From: CAZIAK01 sp964537035
GTDB lineage: Bacteria; Planctomycetota; B15-G4
Assembly: GCA_964537035.1 (NCBI GenBank)
Contig: CAZIAK010000026.1
Coordinates: 1 to 64,000 of the forward strand
DNA length: 64,000 bases
Reading direction: 5' to 3'
Shown: positions 25,128-32,983 of the stretch, piece by piece
Numbering within the stretch: position 1 is the stretch's first letter
Layout: every line of letters starts with the position of its first letter
Notes under the pieces: model-generated
Databases searched by the model: none
What the model saw: the letters and a program-made list of their open reading frames with translations, nothing else
Told to the model about the DNA's origin: nothing
Made by a program: the position numbers and the translations under genes

Positions 25128-27361
25128 GTCAGCGTCTCGAAGGAGTAGGTGGCCCTGTAGAAGAGCGCGAAGACGATGTGCAGTACGGTGAGCAGCACCA
25201 TCAAGGTGGCCACCCATCGGTGCAGGTAGCGCCAGCTGCCGAGAAGGGCGCGCAGGTCTTCGTAGTGAGCGACGGTGAGCGCGCCGGACCACGCTTGGCG
25301 AGCCAGTCGAATGTCCCGTTCGACCAGATCCTTGGGGACGCCTGCTGCGGCACCTCTTGCGCGCAGGTCTGCCAGGGTGCGCCGCAGGTCTCGTTGGATG
25401 CCACAGAACGCCAGCGCCCGTCCCACGAATGAACCTCGCCACTGTCGCGCTGTCATCAGGGCCAGCACGTCGTCGCGCATCTGTGTGCCGAAGGCCCGGT
25501 GGACCTCGTCGTGTTGTTCGGGGAGGCTCTGTACGCGCTGTCGCACTTCGTCCAGGGCCAGCTCCCGGCCGTTGACGGCTCGGGGCACCCAGGCGTAGAG
25601 GTAGCGGCCGATGGCGCCGGTGACCGTGAGCAGCACCAGGGCCCAGAACGCGTGACCGCCCACGGTGTCCTGGGGGGACATGGTCGAGTGCAGCATGGCG
25701 CAGAGAAGAGCCAGGTTGCCCGTGGCCACGTGGGCCGTCATCCACCCTGAGAGGGAGCCGAACCTGAAACCGCGCACACCGGCGCGGCGCAACAGATACA
25801 CCAGATTGACCATCACGAACACCACGGCGGCGATGCCCAAGGTCAGCCCGACGCCGAAACCTGGTCGCAAGAGCTGGTGCTTGCCGTGGGTGGGGCGGAG
25901 GCCTCTCGGCAGCAGGTAGTAGTCCGCCTGCGCCGCAGCGAACAGGAGCGCCATGAGCGAGACGGTGAAGGCGATGGCATAGGACCTCAGCGCGCCGTTG
26001 CCCTGCTCAACCCGGGGTGCGGGTGCGGGGCGTCGGGCGGGGTCGAAGGACACGCCGCACTGGCCCAGCAACTCGATGGGGGGCACGCCGCCAGCCATGA
26101 TGAAGACGTCGTCGTTGGGCAGCAGCTCACGCCGCGGCGAGGCGGTCTGTGGGTCCGTGATGAGCAGCTCGACCTCGCCCTCCGCAATGGAGATCACTTC
26201 GCTGCGAGCGAGCACGGTGAGGCGCCCCTCTGAGCGGGCGCGCTCCAGGCCTTCGCTGTTGCGCAAGGCCAGGCGAAAGAAGCTCTCTCGGCGGTAGGAG
26301 AGAGTGACCGCGTTGCCCGGTTGGGCGCTGAGCGCCAGGGCTGTCTCGACCGCGCTGTCACCGCCGCCCACCACCAGCACGCGCCGGCCGCGGTGGCTGC
26401 GGGCGTCGATCAGGTCGTAGGCCACGTTGGGGCGCTCCTCGCCGGGGACGCCCAAGCGCCGGGGCGTGCCTCGCCGTCCCAGGGCCAGACAGACCGTGCG
26501 GGCGCGGCGTGTGGTGGTGCTGGTGGTCACGGTGAAGGCGCCGTCTGGATCTGCCGTCACACCGAGCAGCTGCTCGCCCCCGTGAAAGGGCAGCTGATGT
26601 TTGTGGGCCAGGTCGGTCCACAGCTCGATCAGCTGCTCCTTCAGGTAGGTGCGAGCGGGCATGGCGCCGTGAAGAGGCAGCTCGAAGGGTTGGCTGAGGA
26701 CGAGCTTGGCTCGGGGATAGCGGGCTACCGTGCCGCCGATGTGTGCCTCGGTGTCGAGCAGGGCGCAGCTCAGTCCCAGTTCGGTCGCCTTGAGGGTGGC
26801 GGCCAGCCCCGCGGGACCAGCGCCCACCACCGCGAGGTCGAGAAGTTCGCTGTCCGCGCTGGCAGAGTGAACTCTCTGGGCCGCCGCGTTGGCCGCCGCC
26901 GAGCCCTGTTCCACCGCCGTCTTGATCAGCGCGTGGGCGGTCACCTCGCCAGCGAGGTAGAGACCGGGTGTGTCCGGGGCCTGGAGTTGCCCATCCAGCA
27001 CGGGGACATCCCTGCGCTGCTCGAGGTTGGCGATCTCGACGATCACCGCGCCCACAGGGCACTCCCGCTCACAGGCAGAGACACCGATGCAACGGGTGCC
27101 GTCGATCACCGCTGCCTGGCCGTGCACCAGATCGAGCACGCCCTGTTCAGGACATGCTGAGACGCAGGTGCCACAGCCGAGGCAGCGGGACAGATCGACC
27201 ACCGGGTGCTGCAGTAGCGCGGCCTCTCGACCAGGCGCGTCGGCCTCGCGGCGAGCGGCGATGCCCGCCTGCATGCGTCGCAGCTCGGCCTGGCGGACAA
27301 AGACACTGCCCAACGCCACACCCAGCCCCAGCACGAGTGCTGAGAGGAGGACCCAGATCAT
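25124..27361 (-). CDS. Ferredoxin / FAD-oxidoreductase / cytochrome-b-like membrane fusion
   Basis: Encodes 745 residues. Order: N-terminal transmembrane helix (2-22); a dicluster ferredoxin domain with C60-C63-C66-C70, and a second site in which the expected second Cys is Val94 (C91, C97, C101 remain); a thioredoxin-reductase-like flavoprotein with GAGPAGL (179-185) and GGGDSAVETA (331-340); then five hydrophobic helices from about 480 to the end containing paired His (TAHVATGN...MLHS and YLHRWVA...LHIV), as in di-haem cytochrome b domains. It probably takes electrons from NAD(P)H or ferredoxin and passes them across or into the membrane to the cytochromes encoded next. Co-translated with the 23-haem gene. 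Confidence 0.82.
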   Translation of the reverse strand: MIWVLLSALVLGLGVALGSVFVRQAELRRMQAGIAARREADAPGREAALLQHPVVDLSRCLGCGTCVSACPEQGVLDLVHGQAAVIDGTRCIGVSACERECPVGAVIVEIANLEQRRDVPVLDGQLQAPDTPGLYLAGEVTAHALIKTAVEQGSAAANAAAQRVHSASADSELLDLAVVGAGPAGLAATLKATELGLSCALLDTEAHIGGTVARYPRAKLVLSQPFELPLHGAMPARTYLKEQLIELWTDLAHKHQLPFHGGEQLLGVTADPDGAFTVTTSTTTRRARTVCLALGRRGTPRRLGVPGEERPNVAYDLIDARSHRGRRVLVVGGGDSAVETALALSAQPGNAVTLSYRRESFFRLALRNSEGLERARSEGRLTVLARSEVISIAEGEVELLITDPQTASPRRELLPNDDVFIMAGGVPPIELLGQCGVSFDPARRPAPAPRVEQGNGALRSYAIAFTVSLMALLFAAAQADYYLLPRGLRPTHGKHQLLRPGFGVGLTLGIAAVVFVMVNLVYLLRRAGVRGFRFGSLSGWMTAHVATGNLALLCAMLHSTMSPQDTVGGHAFWALVLLTVTGAIGRYLYAWVPRAVNGRELALDEVRQRVQSLPEQHDEVHRAFGTQMRDDVLALMTARQWRGSFVGRALAFCGIQRDLRRTLADLRARGAAAGVPKDLVERDIRLARQAWSGALTVAHYEDLRALLGSWRYLHRWVATLMVLLTVLHIVFALFYRATYSFETLT

Positions 27362-27379
27362 GCTTCAGCTGACTCGCTG

Positions 27380-28225
27380 TCAGCCGTCGATCGCAGAGTC
27401 GTCCGGGTTCACAGGGGCGTCTTCCGGGGTGGGTTCGGGGAGGCTCAAGGACCCGTCGTCGTCGGTCACCAGTTGGCCGGGCTCGCCGGTCGTGCTGCCA
27501 GCGGCCGCCGCCAGTCCCATTGTCTCGCCACCGGTCGCCGTCCGGGAGAGCATGAGCTGCCCCCGCAGAGCCGAGCTCATGACGTACCGTTTGGCAGCTT
27601 GCTGGCTGCTGATGAACTGCTGGTCGAGCATGGCCAGGCGCCGTTGCAAGCTGGCGTAGTCGGATTCCAGGGCGCTGACCGAGGCCGTGTTGAAGTCGTT
27701 GCCCAGAAAGAGCGCGTGGTCGTGGAGCACGGCGTTGAACAGGTGCAGGCCCTCTTGGGCGGGCTCCAGTTCGGTGAGCAACTCGCCGTAGCGGGCCAGC
27801 GTGTCGTCCAGCCGACTCTGGCTGCTCTCGCGCATCTTCTCGCTGCGGAAGGCGCGCAGGTCGGCGGTCCAGTCGGAGAAGACAGCCTGGGCAGCGGCCT
27901 TCATGGGCACCACGCTCGCCGTGAGCTGGGCTTCCTGCTTCTCTGAGTTCTGGATGGCGTCGATGAACGAGGCATAGGCAGCCAGGGCGTCGCCACCGAA
28001 GTCGGGGCTGATGATCACGTTCAAGGTTTCGACCGCGTCAGCCATGCGTCGCCGAGCGATCACGGTCTCGACGTGAACCCGTTCAATGCTGGCCAGCATG
28101 GTGTCCACCCGGCGCAGGCTCTCGTCTTCTTGTTCTACTAAGAGGTTCGAGAGGCTGGAGCAGGCGCTGAGACTCGTGAGTAGCAACAAGGCGGCGGCCC
28201 CGTTGCGAAGGGTAGGGAGAGCCAC
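27380..28225 (-). CDS. Lipoprotein resembling the DUF2959 family
   Basis: Encodes 281 residues. The N-terminus has a lipobox (LTSLSAC, Cys about 22). The body is almost all helical with heptad character (SLRRVDTMLASIERVHVET, RLDDTLARYGELLTELEPAQ) and includes HALFLGNDFNTASVSALESD, which resembles the C-terminal LFLKHNLNA segment of DUF2959 proteins. The function of that family is not known to me. The last 60 residues are disordered, rich in Gly, Pro and Asp. It sits 18 nt upstream of the ferredoxin/FAD fusion, as the first gene of the tight cytochrome unit, so an accessory role in the envelope complex is plausible. Confidence 0.55.
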   Translation of the reverse strand: MALPTLRNGAAALLLLTSLSACSSLSNLLVEQEDESLRRVDTMLASIERVHVETVIARRRMADAVETLNVIISPDFGGDALAAYASFIDAIQNSEKQEAQLTASVVPMKAAAQAVFSDWTADLRAFRSEKMRESSQSRLDDTLARYGELLTELEPAQEGLHLFNAVLHDHALFLGNDFNTASVSALESDYASLQRRLAMLDQQFISSQQAAKRYVMSSALRGQLMLSRTATGGETMGLAAAAGSTTGEPGQLVTDDDGSLSLPEPTPEDAPVNPDDSAIDG

Positions 28226-28418
28226 GTTGGATTCCTCGCGACGATTTCAGGGGGCGACACTCACGCACCGACCGCGGCGGTACCGCGGAAGGGCGTCGAT
28301 GTCCTGTCGTCCAGGGTGGGGGCACGTCTTCAGACGGTGCGCCCGTACGCTCTACCCTGGTCGCTGATTTGTCGTCGAGAGAGGGGGACTGCTTGAGCGG
28401 TTGCCAGAAACTCCGGGA
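28226..28418. promoter_or_regulatory. Gap splitting the cytochrome gene run
   Basis: This 193-nt interval divides the codirectional run into CcsA/ResB on one side and the redox genes on the other; elsewhere the genes overlap or are under 20 nt apart, except before the last cytochrome. It contains short palindromes (CCGCGG pairs near 28273-28289, and CGTCT/AGACG near 28326-28337). A promoter for the redox genes may lie here, but no clear -35/-10 pair was seen. Confidence 0.35.
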
Positions 28419-30260
28419 TCAGGAAGCCGCCTTCAGTCGCTTCTCGCGCATCAACACGTAGAGCCCCGCGGCGCACAAGAGCCACTGGAAGCCGTAATAG
28501 CTCCACAAGGCCTGGCTGATGCCACTGGTGAATCCGTAGCTGTGCAGACCGACACCGAGCAGGTTGACGCCCCACCAGGAGAAGGCGATCACCGTGCCGC
28601 TGAACGCCGCGGCGATGTTGATGCCGAACTCGCGCAGATAGCCGCCCATGCGCCCGTGCAGGATCAGCACCTGGGACAGCACGATGAGCAGCGCGCCGTT
28701 CTCCTTGGGATCCCAGCCCCAGAAGCGGCCCCAGCTCTCGTTGGCCCAGATGCCCCCGAGGATCGTCCCCACGATGGAGAAGATCACGCTGAAGGCGAGC
28801 ACGCCGTAGGTCATGCGGGTCAGGTTGCGATAGAAGGTCGGGTCGTCCTTCTTGCGTCCAGTGATTTTGCCCAGCAGGTAGATGCTGCCAAGGAGCGCCG
28901 AGAGCAGGCCAGCGGAGTAACCGATGGCGATGCAGGTGACGTGGGTGGCCAGCCAGAAGTTGGTGTCGAGCACGGCCACCAGGCTGGGCATGGTGTCCTG
29001 CTTGTCGAGGATCTCGTAGCCGCTGGCGATATACACGCCGATCACGCCGACGATGGCTGCCGCCGAGAGGCCGATGCGCTGTCGGTTGATCCACTCCATG
29101 ACCAGTCCGACGGTGGCGCCGAAGGCGGTGACAAAGATGACCGATTCGTAGAGGGTGGAGATGGGGGGGCGTCCACGGATCACGCAGCGGTAGACGATGG
29201 CCGTGATCAGGGCGGCGGTGGCCGCGGCCACGAGCACCCAGCCCAGCCGGTAGGCGATCATGTTGCGCGGGCGCAGCCACAGGATGGCCGTGACCAGGAA
29301 GCCCAGCAGGAACAGGATCTTGCTCTTCGCGATCCAACCAGCCTTGTAGTAACCCAGCTCGAGTTCGGTGCTCTCGTACTCGCCCCGGGCCTTTGCCAGG
29401 GCCACGGTCGTGTGGTTCAAGGTGCTCAGGTGAGCGCTGAACTCGTCCGCGACGCCCGCAGAGCGGCTCAGGCCGATGATGCTTCTCAGGGCCTGGTCGT
29501 GCTCTGCAGGCAGCTCCTTGCCCTCCATGCCCAGACCGAAAAGGGCGTTGCCCGTGGTCCACTCATCGACGGCGGGGTCGGTGGTGTCTGGGGGCACGAG
29601 GGCCAGCATCAACGCGCTGCCCGCGAGGCGGTAGTTGTAGTCGTCGATGCTGCCCGCCAGGGAGTAGAGCTGGTCCTGCACGAGCGTGCGTTGCTTCGGG
29701 TCGATCATGCCGAACTCCCGAGCGAGCTCGAAGAGCTTGTTGATGCCCGTGCCCTGGTCGTCGATGGCCAAGGTGTTGAACGAGTAGCGATCCCTCGGCT
29801 TGAGCCCCTCGGTGTCGAGCCCCATGGCTTCGAGCACCTTGAGGTTCGAAACCAGGAACACGGGATAGTCCCGTGAGCGATCGGCGAAGAACATGGTGTC
29901 GAGCAGCCACTCCACCGGGGACAGCTTCTCGCCAGCGGCGGTCTCGACGGAGCGCTTGCCCGAGTACCTCAGCAGGGTGAAGCTGGCGAAGGTGTGCAGG
30001 GGCTTGACCCGTCCGCCATCTTGGATGGGCAGGCTCTCGGCGTTCGCGATGTCGGCCTCTGACCATGGGCCCACCCTGAAGGGCGGCGGGTCCATGTGCT
30101 GGCTGTGATCGCTGTGACCATCGTGTGCGTCGTCGGCCTGCTCGACCTCGGCATCGGCACCCGGCGCCTGCTGCCAGGGCGTGGCCTGTGCAGGAGTGGT
30201 CAGGGTGGCCAAGAGGGCTGTCGTCATGACAGCGAGGGTCGTCCAGCGCAGAAGAGTCAT
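28419..30260 (-). CDS. ccsA: CcsA-type cytochrome c biogenesis protein
   Basis: Encodes 613 residues. The haem-handling WWD motif is clear (WANESWGRFWGWDPKE, near residue 505), with surrounding transmembrane helices and conserved His such as ATHVTCIAIGYSAGLLS. CcsA/CcsB (ResC/ResB) proteins move haem across the membrane and join it to CXXCH in system II. It is much longer than typical CcsA (about 320) because of a ~270-residue N-terminal extracytoplasmic part that starts with a signal peptide and a His-rich stretch (DAHDGHSDHSQHMD, about 46-59). Similar long forms occur in planctomycetes. The start overlaps the ResB stop by one base. Confidence 0.9.
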   Translation of the reverse strand: MTLLRWTTLAVMTTALLATLTTPAQATPWQQAPGADAEVEQADDAHDGHSDHSQHMDPPPFRVGPWSEADIANAESLPIQDGGRVKPLHTFASFTLLRYSGKRSVETAAGEKLSPVEWLLDTMFFADRSRDYPVFLVSNLKVLEAMGLDTEGLKPRDRYSFNTLAIDDQGTGINKLFELAREFGMIDPKQRTLVQDQLYSLAGSIDDYNYRLAGSALMLALVPPDTTDPAVDEWTTGNALFGLGMEGKELPAEHDQALRSIIGLSRSAGVADEFSAHLSTLNHTTVALAKARGEYESTELELGYYKAGWIAKSKILFLLGFLVTAILWLRPRNMIAYRLGWVLVAAATAALITAIVYRCVIRGRPPISTLYESVIFVTAFGATVGLVMEWINRQRIGLSAAAIVGVIGVYIASGYEILDKQDTMPSLVAVLDTNFWLATHVTCIAIGYSAGLLSALLGSIYLLGKITGRKKDDPTFYRNLTRMTYGVLAFSVIFSIVGTILGGIWANESWGRFWGWDPKENGALLIVLSQVLILHGRMGGYLREFGINIAAAFSGTVIAFSWWGVNLLGVGLHSYGFTSGISQALWSYYGFQWLLCAAGLYVLMREKRLKAAS

Positions 30261-31414
30261 CAGGCGGCCTTTCCTTCGGCGCGCACGTAGCGCGTCAGAC
30301 GGTTGGAGAAGTGCAGCACCAGCCCGGCGGCGATGATGATGCAGGCATAAAGCGGGTACTGGTCAGCGGGGTTGCGGACGACTTCCATGGTGGAGAACAG
30401 CCTGTCGCCAGGCCGTGCGTTTGCGGGGCCCCAGCTGGTCTGGTAGATGACCAGGCCCTCGTCTCGCAGAGGCTCGTTCATGGAGATGGTCTGTTGTCGG
30501 GGTGCGCCTTCTTCGGTGACGGTGACGTCGCTGAAGAACGAGCGAGCCATGCCCATGCCCGGGTGGTCATCCTTGGTGAAGTCTTCGAGCTTGATCGAGA
30601 AGGGCAGGCGATAGCGCTCTTTTCGCAGGTCGATGGCCCAGCGCTCACCGTTCACGTCGACCACCCAGGGCGCCCGACTGCGAGTGGAGAGGATGCCCTG
30701 CTGCCTGGTGCCGTCGACCTTGTTGACGAGCGACACGTACAGGGCGGCCCGGTTTCTCTCGGCGCTCTCGTCCGGCGGGAGCTGCTGCAGGAACGCCCCA
30801 TCGACCACGGGCACATCCACCGTGAACATGGGCCCCTTCTGCCGGGGGCGGGCGTTGCGCATGGCTTCGTCCACCACGATGTCGAAGGGCAGCACGTCAG
30901 AGCGCAGGGTGGCGCCCTCACTGGCGAGGAACTGCTCCTCGGGAACGGTGATCTGGCGCACGCCCTCGTCGCCCAGGTCTTGGTGCAAGATGATCTCGCT
31001 GCGGTAGTAGCTCTGATAGAAGTCTGACTCTTCACCTTCGTACAGGGTCACGTGTCCGTTCTGGCTGAAGAACAGGGTGATGAAGCCTGCGATCAGCAAG
31101 AACAGGATGCCGAAGTGCGTCACCAGGATGCCCATGTTGGCCTGCTTGCGCCGCAGACGGACGACGCCGCCGACGAAGAGGTTGGCGAAGAGCAGGCACA
31201 TGACCAGATAGGCGCCAGGCAGGGGCACGGGGATCGGCCCGGCCCAGTGCACCAGGAAGAGCGACTCGAAGTACTTCTTCTGCACGTCGAACAGGCCCAT
31301 GTGGACCTGCTCCAGCGTGCCCAGCCAGGTCAGCAGGCTGAGAAACAGCAGCAGGATGCAGCTGAGACCGATGGAGCCAAAGGGCTTGAGCAGCTTGTTC
31401 AACAGGGTGTTCAT
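30260..31414 (-). CDS. resB: ResB-like cytochrome c biogenesis protein (Ccs1 family)
   Basis: Encodes 384 residues. Three N-terminal transmembrane helices (about 15-32, 60-80 and 95-115) are followed by a large extracytoplasmic domain (about 120-350) and a final helix (YACIIIAAGLVLHFSNRL). The pattern IGLSCILLLFLSLLTWLGTLEQVHMGL matches ResB-family starts, and the domain contains LKLEDF-type strands (SIKLEDFTKDDHPGM) as in ResB. With CcsA encoded immediately downstream it forms the system II haem lyase, here apparently dedicated to the many-haem cytochromes in the same run. Confidence 0.87.
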   Translation of the reverse strand: MNTLLNKLLKPFGSIGLSCILLLFLSLLTWLGTLEQVHMGLFDVQKKYFESLFLVHWAGPIPVPLPGAYLVMCLLFANLFVGGVVRLRRKQANMGILVTHFGILFLLIAGFITLFFSQNGHVTLYEGEESDFYQSYYRSEIILHQDLGDEGVRQITVPEEQFLASEGATLRSDVLPFDIVVDEAMRNARPRQKGPMFTVDVPVVDGAFLQQLPPDESAERNRAALYVSLVNKVDGTRQQGILSTRSRAPWVVDVNGERWAIDLRKERYRLPFSIKLEDFTKDDHPGMGMARSFFSDVTVTEEGAPRQQTISMNEPLRDEGLVIYQTSWGPANARPGDRLFSTMEVVRNPADQYPLYACIIIAAGLVLHFSNRLTRYVRAEGKAA

Positions 31415-31432
31415 GTCTGTGTCCTTGCGGCC

Positions 31433-32665
31433 TCAGCCCCCGTCCGCAAAGCGGATGGATTGGCAAAACTCGAGAAAGGAGTCCCGTTCGAGGGCCAGTG
31501 CGTCCCGATCTCCGATCATCTTCACGAAGACCGTGCGCTCGGGCAGCTCGCGAATGACGCCGAGCATGAGCGCCTCGTCGAGGGCGTCCGTGCCCATGCC
31601 CGTGAAGGAGCCTTCGATCTCGACCATGAGTGCAGACCCGTCGAGCATGGGGATGCGGTCCAGGGCGGCGAACTCGTCGACGCCGAAGGTGGACTGGCCC
31701 ATCTGCTGCCGCCAGCGGTTGATGTTGGCCAAGGAGCCGCCACCGTCACCGCCCAGGATGCTGATGTAGCACTGGTTGTCGTCGCCGCCTCCCACCGCGT
31801 AGTTGACCAGGCGCATGGGCCGGGGTGCGGTGACCTGCCAGCCCTGAGGTGCGTCCCAGGAGAGGCCGTCGCCCGTGGTCGCATCGGCGCCGGAGGGCAT
31901 CGGTGCCGCCGGGGCGGGGGTGTTCGCCTGGGCCATGGTGCCTGCGCCAGCGGGGCCATGGTTGTGGCCTGCGTGGGCGTCCGTCAGTGACGCCGCCAGG
32001 CCTTCAAACGAGGCCTTTTGCGCGGCCACCACGCTCCCTGGTCCGACGATCTTGAAGAACAGGCTCTTGGCGCCGGTGAAGGCCAGCAGCCCGATCATGC
32101 GGGAGCCCTTTGCGTTGCCTTCGCCGCCCATGCCAGCGAAGGTTCCGGTCGCGTCGAAGACGGTGGCTGGGCTGCCCAGCAGCTCGCCCATGGGCAGGGC
32201 CGCCAGGGCCTCGTCATCGAGCGGCTCGAGCTGCATCTGTCCGCGCCAGCGGTTCACGTTGGCCGCCAGTCCGCCGCCGTCGCCATCGAGCACGGTCAGG
32301 TAGCACTGGGTGTCGTCGCTTCCCGCGACGCCGAAGTTGACCTGGCGGAACTGGCTGGGCGGCAGTTCGGTCCAACCGTCTGGCAGCTCGAAGGTGAAGT
32401 CGGGCCCGTGATCTTGAGCGCCAGCTGCCGCCATGTTGCCGGTCTGTGGAGAGGCGAATCCGAACCGCTGCGCCATGGTTCTCTTGGCGGGGAAGCGGCC
32501 GTCGGCGAGCACTTCGCCCTCACCGATCTCGTGGGCCTGTCCGCTCGGCTCGCTGCAGGCAGCGGGTAGCAACAGCGGCAACAACAACAGGATCGAGGGC
32601 AGGCGCTGAGAGAGGCTGCCGCAGTCTTCCGTGAGGGTCGACCGCAGGACGGGATTCTGTTTCAT
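31433..32665 (-). CDS. Lipoprotein with two copies of an unknown domain
   Basis: Encodes 410 residues. The start MKQNPVLRSTLTEDCGS leads to a hydrophobic stretch and lipobox LPAAC. Two related domains follow: the first contains PDGWTELPPSQFRQVNFGVAG, DDTQCYLTVLDGDGGG and VNRWRGQM; the second PQGWQVTAPRPMRLVNYAVGG, DDNQCYISILGGDGGG and INRWRQQM. A His-rich linker (DAHAGHNHG) joins them. I do not know the family. ATG 32665 is chosen because it begins the lipoprotein signal. It is the first gene before ResB (18 nt apart), so it may help haem or cytochrome handling at the envelope, which is inference from position only. Confidence 0.75.
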   Translation of the reverse strand: MKQNPVLRSTLTEDCGSLSQRLPSILLLLPLLLPAACSEPSGQAHEIGEGEVLADGRFPAKRTMAQRFGFASPQTGNMAAAGAQDHGPDFTFELPDGWTELPPSQFRQVNFGVAGSDDTQCYLTVLDGDGGGLAANVNRWRGQMQLEPLDDEALAALPMGELLGSPATVFDATGTFAGMGGEGNAKGSRMIGLLAFTGAKSLFFKIVGPGSVVAAQKASFEGLAASLTDAHAGHNHGPAGAGTMAQANTPAPAAPMPSGADATTGDGLSWDAPQGWQVTAPRPMRLVNYAVGGGDDNQCYISILGGDGGGSLANINRWRQQMGQSTFGVDEFAALDRIPMLDGSALMVEIEGSFTGMGTDALDEALMLGVIRELPERTVFVKMIGDRDALALERDSFLEFCQSIRFADGG

Positions 32666-32983
32666 GGTCTCAAGGACTCGCGTTGGCGGAGGGGGCACTC
32701 GGAGCCAGGGGAAGGTCTCCGTCATCGGGCCCGGGAGGGACCCGCCATCCGCTGGCTTGCAGTTTTGTCTGGGCTGTTGAATACCGAGGATTCTAGCTTT
32801 AATGGGTATGTTGAAGGGAGTACGGACAAGAGCCCAGTACCCGTTGGCTTCACCCGCCGCTGAATGCAGCCGGAGCGATTGAAGCGGGCTCTCCGGCAGG
32901 CGAGGATGGTTCGCGGCTCCCAGGCAAGGGAGCGAGCTGCGATACGCACCCTGATCGGCAAATCTCTGAGGAATCGGCTCACC
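32666..32983. promoter_or_regulatory. Divergent intergenic region (cytochrome run / ftsK)
   Basis: About 318 nt with a local AT-rich patch at 32760-32810, where promoters for the leftward cytochrome run and rightward ftsK would be expected. TTGAAT near 32778 followed by TTAATG is a weak plus-strand candidate. Nothing else distinctive was seen. Confidence 0.35.

Noticed and set aside
25128..25745. An upstream in-frame ATG that would add 206 residues to the 23-haem cytochrome
   Set aside because: The extension is antisense-like Arg/Pro/Gly sequence inside the preceding gene; a signal helix begins exactly at the TTG overlapping the previous stop.
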